Source: Geodermatophilus africanus (lineage in GTDB: Bacteria; Actinomycetota; Actinomycetes; Mycobacteriales; Geodermatophilaceae). From it: DNA of 64,000 nt. Of the stretch, positions 25,101 to 33,832 are shown one piece after another. Position 1 is the first letter of the stretch; the number at the start of each line of letters is the position of its first letter. Position numbers and translations under genes: made by a program. The notes under the pieces were generated by a model that made no database searches, was not told where the DNA came from, and saw only the letters and a program-made list of their open reading frames with translations. The stretch is taken from assembly GCF_900107105.1 (NCBI RefSeq), contig NZ_FNOT01000008.1, positions 62,001 to 126,000 of the forward strand, in the 5' to 3' direction.

Positions 25101-25112
25101 TTGAGAGTTCAA
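25101..25112. promoter_or_regulatory. Candidate MarR-type operator upstream of the VOC gene
   Basis: TTGAGAGTTCAA, an imperfect palindrome with perfect TTGA/TCAA ends inside an unusually AT-rich patch (CATTTGTTTGAGAGTTCAAGCAT). It sits 51 bp upstream of the VOC gene GTG and 35 bp before the divergent Mut7-C gene. TTGA-TCAA half-sites are common in MarR-family operators, but no regulator gene is adjacent. Confidence 0.4.
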
Positions 25113-25146
25113 GCATCTGCGCCGAACGCCCGGGTACGGGCTCCCC

Positions 25147-25857
25147 GTGGCCGCCTCGTCCGCCCCGGTGGTCGCCGTCCGGGTGCCACCCGAGCTGGCC
25201 TTCCTGCTGCGCCCGCGGGACCGGGCGGCGCGCGAGCGGCGGCTCGGGTACGACCCGGACGCGACGGTGGCCCACGTCGTGCAGGCGGCCGGGGTGCCGA
25301 TGACCGAGGTCGGCGGGCTGCGGCTGGACGGCGTCCCGACGCAGCCGACCGCGCGGCCGGGACCCGGGAGCGTGGTGCAGGTGGCGGCCGTTCGTCGGCC
25401 GCAGCCGGTGCCGTCCGGCGGGTTCCTGCTCGACGTGGGCCTGGGCGCGCTCGCCCGCCGGCTGCGGCTGCTCGGCCTGGCCGCCGCCTGGTCCAACGAC
25501 GCGGCGGACGCCGACCTCGCCGCGCGGGCCGCCGCCGAGGACCGCGTGCTGCTCACCCAGGACCGCGGCCTGTTGATGCGCCGGGGCGTGCGCGGCGCGC
25601 TCGTGCGGGGCGGCCGGCCCGACGACCAGCTGGCCGACGTCCTCGATCGGTTCGCCCCCGCGCTGGCGCCGCTGACCCGCTGCACTGCCTGCGGCGCCGG
25701 GCTGGAGCCGGTGGCGAAGGCCGACGTCGCCGACCGGCTGCCGCCGGGCACCCGCCGGACCTTCGACGACTTCGCCCGCTGCCGGGCGTGCGGCCGGGTC
25801 TACTGGCACGGCGCGCACGCCCGGCGGATCGAGCAGCTCGTCGCGCGATACAGGTGA
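25147..25857 (+). CDS. Mut7-C RNase domain protein with ubiquitin-like N-terminus
   Basis: A 236-residue protein. Residues about 8-80 match the Mut7-C ubiquitin-like domain (ELAFLLRPRDR, VVQAAGVPMTEVGGLRLDG). Residues about 92-236 are the Mut7-C RNase (PIN-like) domain: GFLLDVGLGALARRLRLLGL, the acidic DAADADLAARAAAEDRVLLTQDRGLLMRRG, and a zinc ribbon formed by RCTACGAGLEP and RCRACGRVYWHG. Members are suggested ribonucleases without a defined target. The stop codon lies inside the DtxR-type box that precedes mntH. Confidence 0.9.
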   Translation: MAASSAPVVAVRVPPELAFLLRPRDRAARERRLGYDPDATVAHVVQAAGVPMTEVGGLRLDGVPTQPTARPGPGSVVQVAAVRRPQPVPSGGFLLDVGLGALARRLRLLGLAAAWSNDAADADLAARAAAEDRVLLTQDRGLLMRRGVRGALVRGGRPDDQLADVLDRFAPALAPLTRCTACGAGLEPVAKADVADRLPPGTRRTFDDFARCRACGRVYWHGAHARRIEQLVARYR

Positions 25858-25866
25858 GGCTCACCT
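25852..25866. promoter_or_regulatory. DtxR/IdeR/MntR-type metal box upstream of the NRAMP gene
   Basis: AGGTGAG-G-CTCACCT is a perfect 15-bp palindrome. Within the 19-bp DtxR/IdeR consensus TTAGGTTAGGCTAACCTAA it matches 13 positions including the central AGG-T-AGGCT-ACCT frame. It ends 113 bp upstream of the NRAMP transporter and overlaps the stop codon of the Mut7-C gene. A Mn- or Fe-dependent DtxR-family repressor encoded elsewhere is the likely ligand. Confidence 0.7.
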
Positions 25867-25979
25867 CGGCCCCCGGGGGCCACGGCTTGGCCCCGGTGTG
25901 ACACCGGCGGCGGGCAGGACAGGAGCGACCGCTCACCCGATGCGCGCACACCCGCCCGACCCACCCCTGCGAGGCCGCC

Positions 25980-27272
25980 GTGTACCTCTCCAAGACCGAG
26001 GCCGCCGTCCTGCCCACCACCCTGGTCGGCACGCCGAGACGACCGGCCCCGGCCACGGGCCGGCGGCGCATCTGGCCGCTGCTGGGCCCGGCCTTCGTGG
26101 CCGCCGTCGCGTACGTGGACCCGGGCAACTTCGCGACCAACTTCTCCGGCGGCGCCGCCTTCGGCTACACGCTGCTGTGGGTGATCGTCGCGGCCAACCT
26201 CATGGCGATGCTCATCCAGTCACTGACCGCCAAGCTGGGCCTGGCCACCGGCCGCGACCTGGCCACCAACTGCCGCGAGCAGCTGCCGAAGCCGGTCACC
26301 CGGGCGCTGTGGCTGCAGGCCGAGGCGGTCGCGATCGCCACGGACCTGGCCGAGATCGTCGGCGGCGCGGTCGCGCTGTACCTGCTGTTCGGCGTCCCGC
26401 TGCCGATCGGCGGGCTGATCACCGCCGTCGTCGCCTTCGTGCTGCTGGCCGCGCAGTCCCGCGGGCACCGGCCCTTCGAGCGGGTGATCACCGGGCTGCT
26501 GCTGGTCATCGGGCTGGGCTTCGGCTACACGCTGGTCGGGTCGGGCGTCGACGTTGCCGGGCTGGCCGGCGGGCTGGTGCCCTCCTTCGCCGGCCCGGAC
26601 AGCCTGGTGCTGGCCGCCGGCATCCTCGGCGCGACGGTGATGCCGCACGTCATCTACGTGCACTCCGCGCTCACCCCGGGCCGCTACGGCGACGTGGTCA
26701 CCGCCGGGAGGACCGAGCAGGGACGGCGCCGGCTGCTGCGCGCCCAGCGGCTCGACGTGCTGCTGGCCATGGGGCTGGCCGGGCTGGTCAACGCCGCGAT
26801 GCTGGTCATCGCCGCGCAGCTGTTCACCGGCAGGGACGACGCGAGCTCGCTGGAGGGCGTGCACGCCGGACTCGGCGCCCAGCTCGGCTCCGGGGCGGCG
26901 CTGGCCTTCGCGCTCGCGCTGCTGGCCTCCGGGTTCGCCTCGTCGTCGGTCGGCACGCACGCCGGCCAGGTGGTCATGGCCGGGTTCCTGCGCCGGCACA
27001 TCCCGGTGCTCGCCCGCCGGCTGATCACCCTCGCCCCGGCGCTGCTGGTGCTGGTGCTCGGCGGCGACCCGACGACCGCGCTGGTCTGGTCGCAGGTGGT
27101 GCTCTCGTTCGGCATCCCGTTCGCCCTCGTGCCGCTGCTGTGGCTCACCAGTCGGCGCGACCTCATGGGCGGCTGGGTCAACCGGCGGGTCACCACGGTC
27201 GCCGGCGCCGTGGTGGCGGCGCTGATCATCGGCCTGAACGCCCACCTGCTGCTGGGCTTCGTGCTCGGCTGA
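25980..27272 (+). CDS. mntH: NRAMP-family divalent metal transporter (Mn2+/Fe2+)
   Basis: A 430-residue NRAMP protein with about 11 transmembrane segments. The TM1 metal-binding motif is DPGN (VAYVDPGNFATN, about residues 41-52), and the TM6 motif is GATVMPH followed by VIYVHSAL; both are diagnostic. It imports Mn2+ or Fe2+ with protons. A DtxR-type box upstream predicts repression when metal is plentiful. GTG at 25980 was used, with a weak GAGG upstream. Its stop is followed by a truncated copy of the AGAAGGACC hairpin repeat. Confidence 0.92.
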   Translation: MYLSKTEAAVLPTTLVGTPRRPAPATGRRRIWPLLGPAFVAAVAYVDPGNFATNFSGGAAFGYTLLWVIVAANLMAMLIQSLTAKLGLATGRDLATNCREQLPKPVTRALWLQAEAVAIATDLAEIVGGAVALYLLFGVPLPIGGLITAVVAFVLLAAQSRGHRPFERVITGLLLVIGLGFGYTLVGSGVDVAGLAGGLVPSFAGPDSLVLAAGILGATVMPHVIYVHSALTPGRYGDVVTAGRTEQGRRRLLRAQRLDVLLAMGLAGLVNAAMLVIAAQLFTGRDDASSLEGVHAGLGAQLGSGAALAFALALLASGFASSSVGTHAGQVVMAGFLRRHIPVLARRLITLAPALLVLVLGGDPTTALVWSQVVLSFGIPFALVPLLWLTSRRDLMGGWVNRRVTTVAGAVVAALIIGLNAHLLLGFVLG

Positions 27273-27289
27273 AGAAGGACCACGAGGCC

Positions 27290-27472
27290 TCACGCGGGTT
27301 CGGGGACACCGCCCGGGTCACCGCCCGGGTCACCGGGCGTCGGCTCGATCGGCGGGGGCGGGAGGGGCTCCGGTGCGTCGGGCAGCAGCTCGCCCGGATC
27401 GTCGGGCACCGGTTCGGTGGGATCGATGCTCGGGTCCGGCTCGGGGATGGGCGCGACCATGCGGGCAGTCAA
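27290..27472 (-). CDS. Short proline-rich acidic protein (60 aa), doubtful
   Basis: An open frame for a 60-residue protein composed mainly of Pro, Glu, Asp and Gly (PEPDPSIDPTEPVPDDPGEL and similar). No domain or signal sequence is visible. It lies between the convergent NRAMP and tenA genes. The biased composition could reflect a disordered protein or chance in GC-rich DNA. Confidence 0.35.
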   Translation of the reverse strand: MTARMVAPIPEPDPSIDPTEPVPDDPGELLPDAPEPLPPPPIEPTPGDPGGDPGGVPEPA

Positions 27473-27502
27473 CCAGCGCGGCCCGCCGGAGGGTGCTGCA
27501 AC

Positions 27503-27578
27503 GGCCCCGCGTCAGGGTCCCGTCCCGAGCTCGCGAGGGATGGGGGGACGCGGGGTTCCGTGTGGAACCGGCCGGTCA
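27503..27578 (-). repeat. Stop-codon-anchored GC hairpin repeat
   Basis: Minus-strand element from the tenA stop codon (27578-27576). Stem GGCCCCGCGTC (27503-27513) pairs with GACGCGGGGTT (27547-27557), one G-T pair plus a terminal mismatch, around the shared core CCCTCGCGAGCTCGGGACGGGACCC. Probable terminator of the tenA pair. Confidence 0.65.
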
Positions 27579-28193
27579 GGCCCCGCGCCAGGCGGCGTCG
27601 AAGAAGCCGACCTCGAGCCGCATCGCCCGCCGGTAGGCCGACCGCACGGCGGGGACGTCGTCCGCGTGCCGGTCGAGCAGCCGCTCCAGGGTGGCAGCCA
27701 GCTCCTCGAACCCGGGGTCGGCGTAGGTGGTGACCCACTCGGCGTAGTCCCCGGCGCGGTCGGCCGACAGCGACCGGCCCAGGTGCGCGTAGAGCCGCAT
27801 GCACGGGGTCATCGCCGCGGCGGTCAGCGTGATCCCACCGAGGAAGGCCGTCGAGAGCAGGAACTCGGTGTAGGCCAGCGTCGCCGGGAGCGGCTCGACC
27901 GCCGCCAGGTCGATCCTCCAGCGGGCGGCGTAGCCGGCGTGCAGCGCCAGCTCCCGCCGGACGCCGGCCAGCAGGTCGGCGAACGTGTCCAGGGTGGCCC
28001 GATCGGGGCTGTGCGCGATCCCGACGGCGTAGGCGCGGGCGAAGGACTCGAGGAAGAACGCGTCCTGGGCGACGTAGCCGGCGAAGACCGCGCGGGGCAG
28101 CGTCCCGTCGCCGATCCCGGCGACGAACGGCGAGGCGAGCGCCTCGGCGGCGAGGTCGGCGTTGGCCGCCCACAGGTCGGCGGAGAGGCTCAC
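27576..28193 (-). CDS. tenA: TenA-family aminopyrimidine aminohydrolase (thiaminase II), Cys form
   Basis: A 205-residue TenA. The active-site Cys is in MTPCMRLYAHLG (about residue 131); YVAQDAFFLESFARAYAVG, YTEFLL and the C-terminal EVGFFDAAW motif are also typical. TenA hydrolyses degraded thiamine pyrimidines such as aminoHMP to HMP for reuse in thiamine synthesis. The GTG start overlaps the stop of the upstream tenA-like gene by 4 bp (GTGA). The pair is divergent from the TPP-riboswitch operon that encodes an HMP-type permease. Confidence 0.9.
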   Translation of the reverse strand: MSLSADLWAANADLAAEALASPFVAGIGDGTLPRAVFAGYVAQDAFFLESFARAYAVGIAHSPDRATLDTFADLLAGVRRELALHAGYAARWRIDLAAVEPLPATLAYTEFLLSTAFLGGITLTAAAMTPCMRLYAHLGRSLSADRAGDYAEWVTTYADPGFEELAATLERLLDRHADDVPAVRSAYRRAMRLEVGFFDAAWRGA

Positions 28194-28828
28194 GCCGCCT
28201 CCACAGCCATGTCCCAGAAGGCCACCTCGGCCGCGACCACCTCGGTGAACACGGCGTCGGCGTCGGCTGCGGGGACGCCGTCCGCGGCCGCCTCCAGCCC
28301 GGCGACGTAGCCGGCGAACCCCGGCTGGGTCCAGTGCTCGACGAACCCGCGGTACTCCGGCGCCCCGGGCCGCGCGGCCGACCAGGCGTCGAGGTAGGTC
28401 CGCTCGATGGTCCACAGCGCGGTCAGCGCCGTCCCGACGTCGGTGGCGTCCAGCCGCCCGAGCAGCCCGGCGTAGGCGGCGGTGACCGGCAGCACCGCCG
28501 CGTCCAGGTCCAGCCCGCGGACGGCGGCCTGCTCCTCGAACCACGACAGCTCGTCGACCAGCGCGACCAGACCGCCGGCGAGGACGGCCTGCGCCGGGCG
28601 GGGCGCGCGGGCCAGCAGCCGCGCCTGGAAGGCCAGCAGGTCGGACACGAAGCGGGCGTCCTGCACCAGCCAGGTGTCGAAGGCCGCGGCCGGGACCGTC
28701 CCGTCCCGGACGGCGTCCAGGAACGGGTGGCGGGTCGCGGCCCGCCAAGGGTCGGGGTGGCGGGAGGGGAGCTCGGCGACCGGCACGGCGGGGACCGTAC
28801 GCGTCGGGTCTACTGTGGTCACAGCCAT
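28190..28828 (-). CDS. TenA-like protein lacking the active-site cysteine
   Basis: A 212-residue TenA-fold protein paralogous to its neighbour: HPFLDAVRDGTVPAAAFDTWLVQDARFVSDLLAFQARLLA, EEQAAVRGLD and the terminal VVAAEVAFWDMA align with TenA. The segment around the active site (LGRLDATDVGTALTALWTIERTYLDAW) has no Cys, so it may belong to the Glu-type TenA group with a different substrate or be an inactive partner. Start ATG 28828 lies against the TPP riboswitch of the opposite strand; a GTG at 28786 is an alternative. It overlaps the downstream tenA by 4 bp. Confidence 0.8.
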   Translation of the reverse strand: MAVTTVDPTRTVPAVPVAELPSRHPDPWRAATRHPFLDAVRDGTVPAAAFDTWLVQDARFVSDLLAFQARLLARAPRPAQAVLAGGLVALVDELSWFEEQAAVRGLDLDAAVLPVTAAYAGLLGRLDATDVGTALTALWTIERTYLDAWSAARPGAPEYRGFVEHWTQPGFAGYVAGLEAAADGVPAADADAVFTEVVAAEVAFWDMAVEAA

Positions 28829-28829
28829 G

Positions 28830-28917
28830 TGCGGGAGCTCGGGCGAACCGGGCTGAGAGGGCGGCTGGACGCGTCGCCGACCGCTGGAACCTGACCGGGT
28901 AATGCCGGCGTAGGGAG
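28830..28917 (+). promoter_or_regulatory. TPP riboswitch (THI element)
   Basis: Conserved THI-box features appear in order: GCGGGAGCTCGGGCGAACCGGGCTGAGAGGG (CTGAGA box at 28853-28858), a variable stem, then GGAACCTGACCGGGTAATGCCGGCGTAGGGA, whose ACCTGA and GTAATGCCGGCGTAGGGA boxes close the aptamer. The terminal GGGAG serves as the ribosome binding site of the permease at 28923, so thiamine pyrophosphate should block translation initiation directly. Confidence 0.92.
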
Positions 28918-28922
28918 CAGCC

Positions 28923-30256
28923 ATGAGCACCTCGGACGTCCGTACCGGCGCGCCTGCCGGCGATGCGCCGCTCACCCTCACCGAGGCCCCCGCCCCGGTC
29001 CTCGGCCTGCGCGACGCCTTCGGGCTGTGGGCCAACCTCGGCGTCAGCCTGCTGCTGCCGGTCGCCGCGGTCTTCGTCGTCCTCCCCGGGCGGCCGCTGT
29101 CGACGACGCTCGGCGCGATCGTCGTCGGCGCGGTCGTCGGGGCCACCCTGCTCGGGCTGGGTGCCGCGGCCGGCGCGCGCGAGCGGGTGCCCACGATGGT
29201 GCTGCTGCGCGGGCTGCTCGGCCGGCACGCCTCGGCCCTGCCCACCGCGATCAACCTGGTGCAGTGCATCGGCTGGGCGACCTTCGAGATCGTGATCATC
29301 GCCGAGGCGGCGTCCCGGGTGCTCGACGCGCCGCGCTGGCCGTTCGTGCTGGCCGCGGGCGTGCTGGCCACCGCGATGGCGCTGCGCCCGCTCGGCGTGG
29401 CCCGGGTGCTCGCCCGCTACGCGATCTGGGCGGCGCTGGCCGCACTCGTCTACCTGTTCGTGAACGTGCTGGCCGAGCCGCTGCCGCCGCTCACCGAGGG
29501 CGCGGCGATGTCGTTCTGGACGGCGGCCGACATCGTCATCGCCCTGCCGGTCTCCTGGTTCCCGCTGGTCGCCGACTACACCCGGCACGTGCGCAGCGGC
29601 CGGGCCGCGTTCACCGGCGCGGCGGCCGGCTACGGCCTGGCGACCATCGTGATGTTCACCCTGGGCGTGGTCGCCCTGGCCGCCTACGGCAGCGCCGGGT
29701 TCGACGTCATCGACGCGCTGCTCGCCGTCCCGCTGGGCGCCCTGGCCGTGCTCGTGCTGGTCTCCGTCGAGCTGGACGAGGCCTTCGCCAACGTCTACTC
29801 GACCGCGGTGTCGGCGCAGAACATCGTCGCCCGGGCCGACCGCCGGGTGCTCGCCGTCGTCGTCGGCGCGGTCGCCACGCTGCTCGCGCTGACCTTCGAC
29901 ATCGCCGCCTACGAGCCGTTCCTCTTCCTCATCGGCGCGGTGTTCGTGCCGCTGGTCGGCGTCTTCGTCGTCGCCTACCACTCGACTCCCCGCGGCGCGT
30001 GGGACACCTCCGACACCGCCCCCGCCCGGCCGGTGTTCCTGCTGCCGTGGGCGGCTGGCTTCCTGGCCTACCAGCTCACGCTGCCGACGTACTTCTCCGG
30101 CCCGGGTGCGGGCTGGACGGCGTGGTGGGGCGCCCGGCAGGCCGAGCTCGGCATCGACCCGGCGAACGGCTGGTCGGCTTCGCTGGTGGGCCTGGGCGTC
30201 GCGGTGCTGCTCACCGCGCTCGTCCGCCTGCCGGCGATGCTGCGGGCGAGGCGGTC

Positions 30257-30260
<4 letters not shown>
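28923..30260 (+). CDS. cytX: NCS1-family permease, probable hydroxymethylpyrimidine transporter (CytX-like)
   Basis: A 445-residue membrane protein with about 12 hydrophobic segments and NCS1 (purine-cytosine permease) features: FGLWANLGVSLLLPVAAVFV, QCIGWATFEIVII, FPLVADYTRHVRSG and NVYSTAVSAQNI. Being first behind a TPP riboswitch points to a thiamine precursor (HMP) rather than cytosine, as for CytX. It would feed HMP to thiamine synthesis, and the divergent TenA proteins would salvage degraded pyrimidines. Its stop overlaps thiO by 4 bp. Confidence 0.85.
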
Positions 30261-32452
<2,192 letters not shown>

Positions 32453-32455
<3 letters not shown>

Positions 32456-33016
32456 AGCCTGCCGCGGCTGCTCGTCGTCACCGACCGGACGCAGGCCGCC
32501 GGTCCGCTGGTCGACGCGGTGGCCGAGGCCGTCGACGCCGGGGCCCGCGCGGTCCTGCTGCGCGACCGGGACCTCCCGGACGACGAGCGGGCCGCCCTCG
32601 CCGCCGAGCTCCGGGCGGTGCTCCACCCGGTGGGCGGGCTGCTGGTCACGGCGGGGACCGGGACCGACGCCGTCCACCTCGCCGCGGCCGAGCCGTTCCC
32701 CGACCCCCGCCCGGCGCTGGTCGGCCGCTCCTGCCACTCGGCCGCCGAGCTGGCGCGGGCCCGGGCGGAGGGCTGCGACTGGGCCCTCCTGTCGCCGGTC
32801 TTCCCCACCGCGTCCAAACCCGGCTACGGCCCGGCCCTCGGCGTCGAGGGGTTCGCCCGGCTGCGTCCCCCGGGCCCGCCCGCCCACGCGCTCGGCGGCG
32901 TGCTCCCGGAGCACGTGCCCGACCTGCTCGCCGCCGGCGCGGCCGGTGTCGCGGTGATGGGCCCGGTCATGCGTGACCCGGCTGCCGCCCGGGACTACCT
33001 GGCGGCCCTGGCCTGA
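32453..33016 (+). CDS. thiE: Thiamine-phosphate synthase ThiE (TIM-barrel)
   Basis: A 187-residue TIM-barrel protein: LPRLLVVTDRTQAAGPLVDAV at the N-terminus, ALVGRSCHSAAELARARAEGCDWALLSPVFPTASKPGYGPALG (pyrophosphate-binding region) and GVAVMGPVMRDP. It couples HMP-PP and thiazole phosphate to thiamine monophosphate; a TenI-type aromatase is an alternative because these are close paralogues. The GTG at 32453 matches the family start; an in-frame GTG at 32384 would add 23 residues encoded by the repeat. Last gene of the TPP-regulated operon. Confidence 0.85.
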
Positions 33017-33085
33017 CCCGGAGAGCGCCGCTGGGACGCCGGTGCCCACGGCGGATGGAGCCGGCCCGTGCGTGCTGTGACTCCT

Positions 33086-33104
33086 GTCTCACGATGTTTG
33101 AGAC
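33086..33104. promoter_or_regulatory. Inverted repeat upstream of an RsbW-like gene
   Basis: GTCTCA (33086-33091) and TGAGAC (33099-33104) are perfect inverted arms with a 7-nt gap. The patch is AT-rich for this genome (ACGATGTTTGAG). It lies 120 bp upstream of the ATPase at 33224, in an otherwise gene-free 207-bp gap, so a promoter or operator here is plausible. Confidence 0.35.
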
Positions 33105-33223
33105 CGTCCTCGGGGACCCATACGCAAGTGTTCGGCTCGCCCGCGAGCCATCGGTCGGTCGCGCCCGCCGGGCGAGGGCCAGGGGCGCCTCCGGGCGGTA
33201 CGAGCACGTGAGGGGACGACGGC

Positions 33224-33646
33224 GTGACAGGCGAGACGGCCAAGCAGCTCTGGCCGTCCGCCCGGCCGCCCGCCGCTCCCGACCGCTTCGCCTGGGACCT
33301 CGACAGCGTCGCCGAGCTGCCCCTGGTCCGGGCCCAGGTGCGGGCCCACCTCGCCGGCCCGCGGCAGGGCGACCTGCGGGACCGGCTGGTCCTGGCGCTC
33401 GACGAGATGGCCTCCAACGCGCTGCGCCACGGCGGCGGCCGGGTGCGGGCCACCGTGCGACCGCTCGCCGGCGCCTGGCTGGTCGAGGTCCGCGACGGCG
33501 CACCGGACACCCCGCCGACCCCCGCCGTCGGCCGCGACCCCAGCGAGGGCGGTCTCGGGCTCTACCTCATCGCGGAGCTGGCCGCCGACCACGGCTGGTA
33601 CGTCACCGGCGGGACCAAGTACGTCTGGGCCGTGCTCGCGCCCTGA
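33224..33646 (+). CDS. RsbW-like ATP-binding (anti-sigma-type) protein
   Basis: A 140-residue single-domain HATPase_c protein. LVLALDEMASNALRHGGG is the N box (Asn at about residue 66), VEVRDGAPDTPPTP the G1 region, and GGLGLYLIAELAADHGWYVT the G2 region. Such actinobacterial proteins act as Ser/Thr kinases on STAS anti-sigma antagonists or bind sigma factors. It is monocistronic here. It resembles the ATPase at 43664 (same length class and the same GRD/DRDP-GGLGL spacing), so the two are probably paralogues. Confidence 0.83.
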   Translation: MTGETAKQLWPSARPPAAPDRFAWDLDSVAELPLVRAQVRAHLAGPRQGDLRDRLVLALDEMASNALRHGGGRVRATVRPLAGAWLVEVRDGAPDTPPTPAVGRDPSEGGLGLYLIAELAADHGWYVTGGTKYVWAVLAP

Positions 33647-33704
33647 AGGAGGGCCCCTCTGCCCCCACCCCTCGCTAGCTCGCGGCGGGACCCGCAGAGG
33701 GGCC
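33644..33704 (+). repeat. Stop-codon-anchored GC hairpin repeat
   Basis: Begins at the TGA of the RsbW-like gene (33644) and continues AGGAGGGCCCC. Perfect 11-bp stem GGCCCCTCTGC (33652-33662) with GCAGAGGGGCC (33694-33704) around CACCCCTCGCTAGCTCGCGGCGGGACC. Probable terminator. Confidence 0.7.
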
Positions 33705-33832
33705 GGGCGAGAGATGCCACCTGCTGCGGCACCCTCCGGATCGCGCCCGGTCGTGCCGACCGGTAGGACAGGGGACGGGACGCCGGCCTCGGTGTCCGTC
33801 CCGTTGCCGGACGACGCGAGCGAGGACCGTAC

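Noticed and set aside
33096-33122. SigB-type promoter (GTTT...GGGTAT) upstream of the RsbW-like gene
   Set aside because: GTTT is present, but the -10 element reads GGGACCCATAC rather than GGGTAT, so the match is too weak to call.
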